64,000 nucleotides of DNA, taken from Symbiodinium natans (lineage: Eukaryota; Sar; Dinophyceae; Suessiales; Symbiodiniaceae). The stretch's first letter is position 1; every line of letters begins with the position of its first letter. This document shows positions 20,829 through 30,329 of the stretch, in pieces. A program made the translations under genes and the position numbers. A model generated the notes under the pieces. That model saw nothing but the letters and a program-made list of their open reading frames with translations, was not told the DNA's origin and did no database searches. Where the stretch lies: positions 502,512 through 566,511 of the forward strand of contig CAJNDS010002214.1 of NCBI GenBank assembly GCA_905221605.1, written 5' to 3'.

Positions 20829-21164
20829 GTGGATCACTCCCTTCGCGGCGACCCTCAGTGGAGGGTTCAATGCGAGAAGAAGAAAGGGAGGAAGGAAGAA
20901 GTTGCGAAGCAAGTCAACCCCAGCGACATGAGAAAGTGGGGCGGATACAATAGCGCCGCCGGCTGTCCTCATAAAAATTTGCAAACCTCAAAAGCACGTG
21001 ATCTGAGGCCATGCATGGGTCCAGGATTCTCAGCTCCGAACGGCTGCTTCTCCAGCCATGACAGAATCTTCCAGAGCTACGGCCGCGGGGATGCGTGCAC
21101 CATCAATATCCCGGAGAACAACGAGCTCAGGCTCCGGTTTGTGAAACGCCTTGAGGGGATTTAA
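20829..21164 (+). CDS. Candidate exon: CUB-like domain with basic N-terminal extension
   Basis: An open frame of 111 codons. The first part is Lys/Glu-rich. From 20991 it reads RDLRPCMGPGFSAPNGCFSS, then HDRIFQSYGRGDACTINIPE, then NNELRLRF. N-G-C-F-S-S ... Y-x(5)-A-C-T-I-N-I-P ... L-R-L-R-F fits the CUB-like order of cysteine pairs and strands. GATTCTCAG at 21033 is a possible internal acceptor, so the true exon may start there. It lies between a TTTAGGG array and the CA-rich satellite. Confidence 0.5.
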   Translation: MDHSLRGDPQWRVQCEKKKGRKEEVAKQVNPSDMRKWGGYNSAAGCPHKNLQTSKARDLRPCMGPGFSAPNGCFSSHDRIFQSYGRGDACTINIPENNELRLRFVKRLEGI

Positions 21165-21263
21165 GGGCTGGGGTCCGCATGCCGGCATTTTCAGGCCATC
21201 TCGCACGCTGAGACACCACGTCCGCGCACGCGCACGCAGACACATGCACACACGTCACACACA

Positions 21264-21270
21264 CCACACC

Positions 21271-21335
<65 letters not shown>

Positions 21336-21801
21336 CCACACACACAACCACACACACAACCACACACACAACCACACACACAACCACACACACAACCACA
21401 CACACAACCACACACACAACCACACACACAACACACACACAACACACACACAACCACACACACAACCACACACCAACCACACACCAACCACACACCAACC
21501 ACACACCAACCACACACCAACCACACACCAACCACACACCAACCACACACCAACCACACACCAACCACACACCAACCACACACCAACCACACACCAACCA
21601 CACACACAACACACACAAACAACACACCCTCCACTAAACACACACAACAACACACCAACAACAACACACAACAACCCCGACACACAACCACACACAACAC
21701 ACAACACAGAACACACACACACACAAACAACACACACACAACACACACACACACAACACACACACACACACAACACACACACACACACACACACACACAC
21801 G

Positions 21802-21832
<31 letters not shown>

Positions 21833-21838
21833 ACACAC

Positions 21839-21898
<60 letters not shown>

Positions 21899-22022
21899 CA
21901 CACACACATACACACACATCACACACACACACACACATCACCAACACACACACACACACACACCACACACACCACACACACCACAACACACACACACACA
22001 CACACACACAACACACACACAC
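21264..22022 (+). repeat. CA-rich satellite, left part
   Basis: (CA)n, then CACAACCA and CACACCAAC higher-order units, then (CA)n again up to the gap. The very long Thr/His and Val/Cys frames here are repeat translations. Confidence 0.97.
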
Positions 22023-22122
22023 NNNNNNNNNNNNNNNNNNNNNNNNNNNNNNNNNNNNNNNNNNNNNNNNNNNNNNNNNNNNNNNNNNNNNNNNNNNNNN
22101 NNNNNNNNNNNNNNNNNNNNNN
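22023..22122. other. Assembly gap (100 N)
   Basis: Exactly 100 N inside the CA-rich satellite, a conventional gap of unknown size. Confidence 0.99.
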
Positions 22123-22424
22123 CAACACACAACACACAACACACAACACACAACACACAACACACAACACACATCACACAACACACAACACACAACACAC
22201 AACACACAACACACAACACACAACACACAACACACAACACACAACACACAACACACAACACACAACACACAACACACAACACACAACACACAACACACAA
22301 CACACCACACACAACACACAACACACAACACACAACACACAACACACAACACACAACACACAACACACAACACACAACACACAACACACAACACACAACA
22401 CACAACACACACACACACACACCG
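22123..22424 (+). repeat. CA-rich satellite, right part
   Basis: A homogeneous CAACACA 7-mer array with rare changes. Confidence 0.97.
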
Positions 22425-22605
22425 ACCGACACCGCACGTACCCACGCGGGAACACGCGAATACACTATAGACAGATTTAAGCTGCAGCCCTTTGCCATTT
22501 CGCTTGCTGCGAGTGTTTGCCGGCCGAGCGCCACAAGCTCTGTCGCGTGACTGTGCCTCCCTTCCCTGCAGATAAGGAACCCTCACTTGGAACATCATAA
22601 CCTCA

Positions 22606-22640
22606 AACCCTAGCCCTAAACCCCAAACCCTAAACCCTAA
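22606..22640 (-). repeat. CCCTAAA-like array
   Basis: Four to five units with CCCTAGC and CCCCAAA variants. Confidence 0.88.
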
Positions 22641-22645
22641 AACCT

Positions 22646-22646
22646 C

Positions 22647-22717
<71 letters not shown>
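22646..22717 (+). repeat. TAC microsatellite
   Basis: About 23 CTA/TAC units. Confidence 0.98.
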
Positions 22718-22718
<1 letters not shown>

Positions 22719-22740
22719 AAATCCTAAAACCAGTGCTTGC

Positions 22741-22816
22741 AGAGGCTCAGATTCAAGACGTGGGATCTCCGAGAAGGGGCGACCTTGGTGGCCTGGTCCG
22801 CAGTAAGCTGCTGCGG
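22741..22816 (+). CDS. Segment between inverted arrays, possible exon
   Basis: After GTGCTTGCAG the frame reads AEAQIQDVGSPRRGDLGGLV then RSKLL. CCGCA|GTAAGC near 22791 would be a canonical donor. No known motif. Confidence 0.28.
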
Positions 22817-22967
22817 CTTAGGGTTTAGGGTTTAGGGTTTAGGGTTTAGGGTTTAGGGTTTAGGGTTTAGGGTTTAGGGTTTAGGGTTTAGGGTTTAGGG
22901 CCTAGGGTTTAGGGTTTAGGGTTTAGGGTTTAGGGTTTAGGGTTTAGGGTTTAGGGTTTAGGGTTTT
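22817..22967 (+). repeat. Long TTTAGGG array
   Basis: About 21 units, one CCTAGGG. Confidence 0.98.
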
Positions 22968-23025
22968 TGGAGTGGCATGGTTTTCGTCCCAGGCAGGCGT
23001 GCAGCAGTCCAAGCCGTAAACAAAA

Positions 23026-23067
23026 AGGGTTTAGGGTTTAGGCTTTTGGGTTTAGGGTTTAGGGTTG
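23026..23067 (+). repeat. TTTAGGG array
   Basis: About five units including GCTTTTGGG. Confidence 0.92.
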
Positions 23068-23095
23068 GTGTTTGCTTTCCCGATGCTTGGGCCAG

Positions 23096-23149
23096 GTGGT
23101 CAATGGACTCGAGTACAGCACCTATTACTCGGTGCTTTGGCAGCCAGGC
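23096..23149 (+). CDS. Candidate short exon
   Basis: Bounded by GGGCCAG at 23095 and GGC|GTAGGA at 23149. It is 54 nt, encoding VVNGLEYSTYYSVLWQPG in full. The alternating hydrophobic/aromatic pattern suits a beta-strand pair such as the end of a CUB-like domain, but that is inference. Confidence 0.38.
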
Positions 23150-23389
23150 GTAGGAATTGTCTTCTTGACGGCACGGAAGTTCTTAGTTTTTGCGTGAAGA
23201 GTGCGCCATGAGCAGTGGTGCCGCGTCAGAAAAGCGAACTCCCTTCCCCGCATCTCTCATGAGCTGATTTCGGCAAATCGCTCTTAAGGTTAGGGTCGCG
23301 ATTTAACATCAATCTACAGTAAGGCACATCAAGGGGGAGTAGGGCGGAGCCATGGGCAAGTTCGGCCTAAGACTTTCCGAAGCGTCAGG

Positions 23390-23578
23390 ATCGACCGGAT
23401 GGAGTGATACCACAGGGATCCATCACCTGGTCTGTGGACGCTCCTTGGTCCCAAAGTCAGGAAGGGCCTGTGTGGCTGCGTCTGGGTGTTCATGGATTGT
23501 TACAAGTAAACAGGTTCTGTGCCATGGCAGTGGGGAACCGGCCTTTTGGATTCAATCCGAATCCTATGGAGCATGAGC
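23390..23578 (+). CDS. Candidate exon: VPxG motif island
   Basis: The frame reads RMEGVIPQGSITWSVDAPWS from about 23396, then QSQEGPVWLRLGVHG and ..NRFCAMAVGNRPFGF. G-V-I-P-Q-G-S-I-T-W matches GVVPQGTITW at 29886, also at nucleotide level (CCACAGGGA.CCATCAC.TGG). Downstream residues diverge. Function unknown. Confidence 0.42.
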
Positions 23579-23770
23579 ACCCTAAACCCCAAACCCTAGA
23601 CCCTGAAAGCTTCTCCACATCCTTTAATACAACTTCTTATAGGCTTCGCAGTCCATGAGCCCCAAGCTTCAGATGCTCACGCGGTCAAGCAGCATGACAT
23701 GGGAAGGATCCCTAAACCCTTGGCGCTTCAAGGCCCCTGCTTTCCGCAGCAATCCCAGCAATCATGGAAG

Positions 23771-23915
23771 TGGGGGCTTACGAAAATAGGGGACCCCCAA
23801 AACAAGTTCTTCAAATAGTAGGATTCCCTGATAACAAGGACCCCAATAAGGTACCCCCTAATCTCAGAAGATTCCCTGATAACAAGGACCCCAATAAGGT
23901 ACCCCGGAAAATCTC
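23771..23915 (+). mobile_element. Inverted-repeat element, family B, with internal duplication
   Basis: GGGGGCTTACGAAAATAGGG starts the element. Inside, GATTCCCTGATAACAAGGAC followed by CCCAATAAGGTACCCC occurs twice in tandem. Related to 25534, 34028, 37599 and 37832. Confidence 0.65.
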
Positions 23916-24994
23916 AGAAACTCTCAAGTTGACAGAAGAATCGAAAACCAAGGCTGAATCGGAATCGACCGGTGAAGGCTGGGTACTTTGTCCAGAGGAG
24001 GCCGCCGCTCCAAGGGATACTTGATCTGTTGGCACTGTGATCTAGTCTAAACTTTTGCAGCCGCCATGGCTACTATATAAACACCCACCGGCCCAACAGC
24101 ATAATGTTGGTGCTGTACAAGACTTCTGTAAACCAAATGCTGTACATGACTTGTATTCGAGGCTTGAGAATGTGTCGATTCGCAGCACTCGACGCTGGCG
24201 TGTTGCGCTCCCATAGGCACAGTCCACACAGTGCGGTTAAAAGTCTTGGAAACTATCCGCTGCATGGCGCTGCGTGGCTTAGTCGGAACAAGCTGACAAT
24301 CGAACTGAACTGTGACAGGCAGTCTGTTGATTCTATTGTTTTCTTCCTTTAGGGTAATCACGATACCGGGGCCACGGCAACAGTCTGATCGGCACTTGGG
24401 GGCACGGGGTGGGAGACGGAGAGAAGGTGTAAGCAACTTCCGACTCATGCCGCGATCTGCCTTGGAACAAGGCGTGCCTTGACACGTGGAAACTGAGTAG
24501 GTGTGTCAGGGCGACATCCCCGAGGATGTATGCGTTGCCCCCCAGCTGGCGTTTGCAAGTTTCTCCTTGAAGAGAGGCATGTCATGCACATACTGTGTCG
24601 ATGAAATGCCGCAATCCTGAGCTTATGAGGCACCGTCGGGCATTGCTCGGATTGTTGAACTGCGACTTCGAAGGGGCATGCAGATTCGGGTCGCAATACC
24701 CCATGATGCAGACGATGTCATAGGGGCAATCCCAGCGTCCAACGGTACCAGGTCAAGGCTTTCGGGGAATGCACGACACTGCAGTTGGGCCCTTGTGCAG
24801 TAGATCTAAATCCCTCGGCGCCTAGTGCTGCAGCAGGTTCCTCCATGTTATCGCTGCTTTGCGCTCGCGACACTCCGTCAAAGCTACGCTCGTCACACGA
24901 GACAGACGTGACAAGACTGGATCGCAGGTCAATTTCGGGTAGACGTGGAAGTTTGTGGCTCGCCTCAGTTGCGCGGCACCAAGGCAGCGAATGA

Positions 24995-25281
24995 CAAAGC
25001 CAAAATCCGCCTCGAGACACTGCAGAAACAAGAAAACATCTAGCAACATCTGCAGATCCCCAGATCTCAGCCAGCGTCGTTGGGTACAACAAGACCCTGC
25101 CCGTCAAGCCCCGTGAACCCGTCACAGGTACAGGCACAGCAATCTCATCAGACACTGCACCAGCTCTCAGGTATCCCACAGAGTCAATGTCATGGGCATT
25201 CGTGGACGTATCAAGCTTGCCAGCTTCAACACAAATGCTTCGAAATCAGAAGTTCGGCGATGACGGCCGCGCATCCTTGAG
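24995..25281 (+). CDS. Candidate coding island without Met start
   Basis: The frame is open for 95 codons and reads protein-like throughout: SADPQISASVVGYNKTLPVK, PREPVTGTGTAISSDTAPAL, then YPTESMSWAFVDVSSLPAST, to a stop at 25279. ATCTGCAG at 25055 and CTCTCAG|GTATCC at 25162 are plausible splice sites. Low-complexity Thr/Ser/Pro character suggests a linker of a secreted protein. No family recognised. Confidence 0.33.
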
Positions 25282-25533
25282 GGATTGAGAGCTTTTCGCG
25301 TCGGGTGGAGCTTTCGGCGACCTTCGACAGGAAAAGCAAGGGACTGAGACTCCGGGGCACATGATAATGACATCGAAAGGATGAGTCCGCACTCCTGATG
25401 GACGTTGCGAAAGTAGCGGATACTTCATAATCTTTCGTAATCGTGCAGAACCGATGGTTCTTCGCAATGCTTTCAGGACAGCATCTCCAGAACTCGACAG
25501 CTGTGACCGGTGTTGACCAGCATTAAGAGATTC

Positions 25534-25634
25534 GGGGGTTTACGGAACAAGGGACCCCAATAGTGTCCCCGAAATAGTAGGATTCCCTTAAAGTAAGGGA
25601 CCCAGTAAGGTACCCCTAACTTCGGAAAACCCCC
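25534..25634 (+). mobile_element. Inverted-repeat element, family B
   Basis: GGGGGTTTACGGAACAAGGG at the left mirrors CCTAACTTCGGAAAACCCCC at the right, with AGTAGGATTCCCTTAAAG in the middle. Confidence 0.75.
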
Positions 25635-25916
25635 ATATAAGTGATAGTAAAGTGCTTTGAAGACCATGAAGCAGGCCTTCGGGGGTCAGCCATAGATGGC
25701 CATAGCTTCATCATGTTCTAAGAGACTAAGCCTCTTCATTCTGCAAAGCCTGCGCCTTTACTCGTAGGTTTTCTCTTCTTTTTTCTGTGAGTTGTAATGT
25801 GAGATCCAAAATAATGGCCATCCGACAACGCAAATTGATGCCCCTAACTGTGCAGGCAGGATAAGCATCTTGTACTATCTACTTGCTTATTCACTTCAAG
25901 AGTCCGGGCTGAGGGC

Positions 25917-25980
25917 TTTAGGGTTTAGGGTTTAGGGTTTAGGGTTTAGGGTTTAGGGTTTAGGGTTTAGGGTTTAGGGT
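25917..25980 (+). repeat. TTTAGGG array
   Basis: Nine perfect units. Confidence 0.98.
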
Positions 25981-26026
25981 AGAAACATTCCGAGAATACC
26001 TACCGAAACTCAGTTCGCATGCCCAT

Positions 26027-26452
26027 GTGCATGCCCCTGATACGCAAGTCTCGTGCCGCAGGTGCCTGAATGGGAAATCGTGTCCGGGCCGCCCCCCTAC
26101 GAATTTCACCGCTGAGTTGAGCGTGTTGCGTTCGGGTTCGTGCGGCTTTAGAACTTGGCGGCCGTACGGTCCCGGATTAAGTTTTGTTCGCATTGTCAGC
26201 ACGTGCATGCTGCAACTGTGTAGCCGCAGGCTTCGTGAATGCACCAAGAGCGAACTGTGCCTTCACAGGCCCTGTGTGATGGACGAAGATGGCTGCATCA
26301 CCAGCACGGACTACCCAGACCACTACGAGGAATGCAGAATTCACGCAGCCAGGCTCATTCCAGCGGTGCCAGCGCACCTGCGACAAAACACAAAACAAGT
26401 TCATGCTGCAGCGCTGTGGTCTCAGTACTCAAAGCATGCAGAAGGCTCTTAA
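26027..26452 (+). CDS. Candidate exon(s): cysteine-rich segment and CUB-like domain
   Basis: A 141-codon open frame. It begins CRRCLNGKSCPGRPP; from 26235 it reads ECTKSELCLHRPC, then VMDEDGCITSTDYPDHY, then EECRIHAARL. C-V-M-D-E-D-G-C-I-T-S-T-D-Y-P-D-H-Y-x-x-C is a good CUB-like first half. CCTTCACAG|G at 26268 is a likely acceptor just before P-C-V-M-D, so the frame probably spans more than one exon. A second frame at 26360-26410 has CQRTCDKTQNKFMLQRC, like half A of the cysteine module. Confidence 0.55.
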   Translation: MHAPDTQVSCRRCLNGKSCPGRPPTNFTAELSVLRSGSCGFRTWRPYGPGLSFVRIVSTCMLQLCSRRLRECTKSELCLHRPCVMDEDGCITSTDYPDHYEECRIHAARLIPAVPAHLRQNTKQVHAAALWSQYSKHAEGS

Positions 26453-27120
26453 GCTAGCAGCCCTCAAAACTGAGGCGAGGGAAGGCCTTGGCGACTGGAA
26501 GGGCGTGCAAGTGGCGCGGTTCAGCGTCGACACTTGGGTGCTTTTGAGAGGACGAAATCTTGTAACGATTGCTCGAGAAGCTGGATGAGCAAGCTTGAAT
26601 GAGCTGATGCTGTACCAAGGACGGGGACGGGTCCGAGCTGCTTGTACCTTGGGCGCGTTGCTCAAGTGTTGGGGGGTGAAGCACAACCCCACCCGACTGC
26701 CAAAAAGCCTAATAGCTCCGAGCCTAGAATCCTGGAAAGCCTGCCAAATATCCACCCGGAATCTACCCCTGTGAACGCTCCACATCGTACTTGAGCATTC
26801 TCGCATCCGCGACAGCTGCAGAGAGCTGCAGAGCCGAAAGTGCGCCCTTGAAGTTTGCAGCCAAGGTGGACGGTCGTAAGGTCTATGAGACGGGGCTCTG
26901 GCGCTTGCCCTTGGGGAAGATTGAGTGGAGAGGTGTGACTTGGCTGAGATGCGGGTGTCGAGATCAGATGTGCAGACGGTGAGATAAGGGCTTCTTGCGC
27001 GTTCCAGCCACGCAGTAATGGCCAAATGTCAAGGGCTGGCAACTGCTAGGGCTACAGGTACTGAAGCATCTCATTGCAAGTGGGAAGAAGACACGGGGCA
27101 CCACTATATAGCATATATAC

Positions 27121-27241
27121 GTATTCCAAGAGCCACAGTGCCCGCGATACAGCCCACGGTGCCGCCCAGCGGAAGGTCAGTGAGCTCAGCACCCAGTCTT
27201 TCAGTGGCTGGAAGATATGCCTCGAGGCAGGGAAATGATGT
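27121..27241 (+). CDS. Candidate exon: SGWKICL motif
   Basis: After TATTCCAAG the frame reads SHSARDTAHGAAQRKVSELS then TQSFSGWKICLEAGK. S-G-W-K-I-C-L recurs at 30035 (ESGWKICLGQ), also just ahead of a Thr-rich stretch. CTCGAG|GC near 27229 could be a GC donor. Confidence 0.38.
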
Positions 27242-27284
27242 TCGTCCCAAGCAGTGAGCACTGCAAGACCTGAGATCTCCTGGG

Positions 27285-27366
27285 ATGATAAAAAAAGTAG
27301 GCTTCGGATTGTGCGGGTGCAAGGTTCTGCCCACCGTGACAGCCACCACCACTTCCACCACATTCT
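27285..27366 (+). CDS. Candidate exon: Cys then Thr-rich linker
   Basis: The frame reads GFGLCGCKVLPTVTATTTST then TFW, ending before GCAG|GTGCCAGG. Together with the SGWKICL island upstream it repeats the order seen at 29847-30110. Confidence 0.33.
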
Positions 27367-27429
27367 GGCAGGTGCCAGGGCGGGTTTTGGAAGGACCTGG
27401 TAATGGCAACATACCTACAATTTATTATA

Positions 27430-27485
27430 TTACCCATATGTATACATACATATATATATATATACATATATTATATATGTATTGA
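27430..27485 (+). repeat. TA-rich microsatellite
   Basis: Imperfect TATATA repeats. Confidence 0.9.
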
Positions 27486-28840
27486 TTATTGTTCTTATGA
27501 TTATTTGAATATTTTTAACATTATTAGCATTGCAGGTGCACTGTAGAAAGGTTGCAAGGGTGGCTTGTATGTTGGTCCGTCTGCTCGCTCCTTGGCTGGA
27601 TTTCAGGCAGGTTACCAGCCGTCGTTGTTTGTTTGCGTGTGTGTGTGTGTGTACACACCTGCGTGCCAAGGATCAAGAAATAGTTAGAAGGGAGACCTGT
27701 GCGTGAAAGGGTTCTCCAGACAGAGGGAGACATTTACTAGGTTAGCAGGGGGTAGGGGGAACGCCGTGCCAGGGCAGAAGACCTCGCCAGGGTCGGGGTG
27801 GGGCGGGTGGAGGCTAGAGGGGCCTGTCGTGAGTATTGCAAAGAGACGTCATCAATAGTCAATAGTTTAGGGGCGTCATGGGCGTAGATAATTTGTGCAT
27901 GACGGCTTTGCTCCCAAATATCCGGGCTTTTGAGACCCAGGAGGCCCCCAAGGCGTCCCTGCAGTTACTGTAGGCGAGACAGGTGTGGTGGGCAGACAGC
28001 AGACGCGTAGGCGGTGGGAGGGGGGATTATGAGCTGTATGTGAAAACACGATTACTATTTTCATCGGGGGCTCTTAATCTACAGGCACGAGAAAGTAATA
28101 AAACATAATAAAACAAATATCTCATGAATGCAATGAATGCGTTCATCTCGTTGACTGAACTCATTTATTCACCTTCCTTTCCAAGTCTGTAAACCATCAA
28201 CTGTGGTGCAAAAGGCCCCTTTAAATATAGTCAAACCGTGCGTTCTTGAATAGCCGCGCCCATGATCGTTGTTTCATTCCTTGACAACTGAAGCACGGCA
28301 CTCCTCACGGTGTTTGGACGAGTTCGTGTCGACTGTTGTTATTGACAACAGCTGTCTATTTTTTTATCATATTAGATTATAATATAGTATATATATATAT
28401 ATACATCTATATTTATGTATATATATATATATATAGAGAATAGCACGTTAAAGCAGCCCGGGCATTTGCGGACAAGTAGTAAGGGCTTGCAGGCGTGGCC
28501 ACGATCCGGCTGGCGAAAGCAGGGGCCTGGGGCTGAGAGTGACCAAGGCTTTAAGCTGAGATTCGTCCACGTTGAGAATCTTGAATGACCTTTTGGTGCG
28601 TTTTACCTCGTCATCTGCGCAACATGTGGATTTCCCACAGAGCAGCCAAGGTCGCTTACCAGTCATGTTTGGGGCAAAGAAACCCCACAATTAATTGGCA
28701 AGTCTGATACGACCAAGCGAAACCCCTGCGAAACCCCCTGGTCGCAACTGTGAACGACGCCTGAACCTTTGCCGAATGAAGTCTTGAGAATCCACTAGAT
28801 CGGATCCAGATTCCAAAGTTCCGAGTGCTAAGGTCTTGCC
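27486..28840. other. Spacer without a recognised exon
   Basis: AT microsatellite at 28381-28438 and otherwise unremarkable unique sequence. No frame carries one of the recurring motifs. Confidence 0.45.
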
Positions 28841-28847
28841 GCTTCAG

Positions 28848-28917
28848 CCCCGATGGCTGCATCAGTAGCACCAACTACCCTGAGTTCTACCCGGAAGCCG
28901 ATGCGTGTTCAATCGAG
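28848..28917 (+). CDS. Candidate exon: CUB-like first half
   Basis: Bounded by TTGCCGCTTCAG at 28847 and ATCGAG|GTGGGC at 28917, both canonical. It reads PDGCISSTNYPEFYPEADAC then SIE. G-C-I-S-S-T-N-Y-P-x-x-Y ... A-C-S-I is a textbook-like CUB first half. The 70-nt length and end at C-x-x-E match the 1314 island. The Thr/Ser content and pattern suggest an extracellular fold. Confidence 0.58.
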
Positions 28918-29436
28918 GTGGGCCCTTGTGGCCTTGCAAGGGTCATGCTATGCTGTTGGTCTCCCCTTCCAGACAAGCGCCTTTGACAGCTCATGGAGTT
29001 AGCAAAAGGCATAATTATGGCACACGGCTCGCAAGCGCCGGGTTTCTCATGACAGGGGCTCGGACTAGCTCCGGGCCGTGCATCGTCTTAAGTGCCAAGC
29101 GGTCCCCTTTTCAGTGATGGGGGTAAGAGGCCTCGCCTGCAGTCTACGCCAACTCTCTCTCTCTCTCTCCCAAGTCTCTCCCCAAGACTTAGGACCAGGC
29201 TTTACAGGCTTTATGACAGAACCACTAGAACCCCCGAAAGCAGCAGCCAATGCTCTTCAAGCTGGCAAACTTTGAGATTTTTGCAAAAAACTCCAAGTAC
29301 CTTGGAGGTCAACCCTGGCAATCAGAGACCCCTGCAAGTCGTGGCCTTCAACACGGAACTGGACTCCGATATTCTGGTGGCCGCTCGGACTTGCGAAGAG
29401 GCCAGTTGGAACATTGGAAACCCTCAACCCTAAACC

Positions 29437-29567
29437 CCGGCACAAGCACGGCTTTGTGTTGCAAATGCAGACACAACTGAGGTCAACGATGTTTCCTACG
29501 CTGGGGGCAGCCCCACCGGCACCTTTGGCAGCACCAGCCGGGACCGGTCCCACTTACACCTTAGTAG
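29437..29567 (+). CDS. Candidate coding island
   Basis: The frame reads AQARLCVANADTTEVNDVSY then AGGSPTGTFGSTSRDR. It is protein-like, with C-V-A-N and Gly/Ser-rich sequence, but has no defined motif. An inverted-repeat element follows at 29567. Confidence 0.3.
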
Positions 29568-29646
29568 TAGAGTAGGTAGCCTTTAACCTTTTTGGGGTAA
29601 TATACTCCCCTTGTAATCCCAAAGGTTAACCTTTCATTTCCCCCAG
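29567..29646 (+). mobile_element. Inverted-repeat element, family H
   Basis: GGTAGCCTTTAACCTTTTTG pairs with CCCAAAGGTTAACCTTTC at the right. A fragment (GTAGCCTTTAACCTTTCTGG) recurs at 33786. Confidence 0.6.
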
Positions 29647-29846
29647 GTTACCGGCAACCAAGACACGCTCAGCAAACCTGAAACTCTCCGGATCCTTTCT
29701 GGCTGGAAGGCTCCTTTAATCGGGTCTAATTTCTAATGACCACTTCCTAATTTCTAATTCGCTACGTAGTAAGTACCATGTACTAGTGACTAAGTATTGA
29801 GAGTCATTGAGAGTCCATAGGCAAATTTCGAAAGTGCATCATTTCG

Positions 29847-30320
29847 GTGCTAGGGCACATGCCAAGATCAGGCTTGGATGGGGTGGTTCCACAGGGAACC
29901 ATCACGTGGCTGGCAGACGCGGGGCCGCAGCAACCATGGGGTGATTCATGGGCTTATTCGTGGGAGGGGCAGAGCGCGAGCTGTAGAGCCATTCCACAAG
30001 TCGCATGCCAGGATGGCGATGGCAACCGAGAGAGCGGTTGGAAAATCTGCCTGGGACAAACGACGACCACGACGACAACCGAGCCTCATTCGAAGAGTCG
30101 TGGCTGTTCTGCCGCGCTTGGGAGAACCTTCAGTGCAGAATATATATGCCCTGCTTTCAGGGTTCAGGGAGTTACGACTGCTCCAGAACTGGTGCGGGCC
30201 GAGTCACGCAGTGCGTGCGATTGCGTTCAACATGCGCATGTTGCTTGCCATGCGAATGAGTCCAGCTCTTTGGACCCAAGGCGTACGGCGACTTGGCAGG
30301 CAACTTGCAGATGTGTCTAG
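29847..30320 (+). CDS. Candidate exon(s): VPxG motif, SGWKICL motif and Thr linker
   Basis: A 157-codon open frame. In order: LDGVVPQGTITWLADAG; a Trp/Ser-rich stretch (WGDSWAYSWEGQSASC); AIPQVACQDGDGNRESGWKI then CLGQ; a seven-Thr linker; then a second cysteine-containing part (GCSAALGRTFSAEYICP..). This is the most complete example of the VPxG to SGWKICL to Thr-linker order. The part after the linker may be intronic. I do not recognise the domain. Confidence 0.48.
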   Translation: MLGHMPRSGLDGVVPQGTITWLADAGPQQPWGDSWAYSWEGQSASCRAIPQVACQDGDGNRESGWKICLGQTTTTTTTEPHSKSRGCSAALGRTFSAEYICPAFRVQGVTTAPELVRAESRSACDCVQHAHVACHANESSSLDPRRTATWQATCRCV

Positions 30321-30329
30321 GCCAGCTTA

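Noticed and set aside
21151-22598. Very long open frames (over 400 codons) of Thr/His or Val/Cys
   Set aside because: They are translations of the CA-rich satellite and run through the N gap.
24718-25179. 153-codon open frame on the minus strand
   Set aside because: No motif; the plus-strand frame over part of it reads more like protein.
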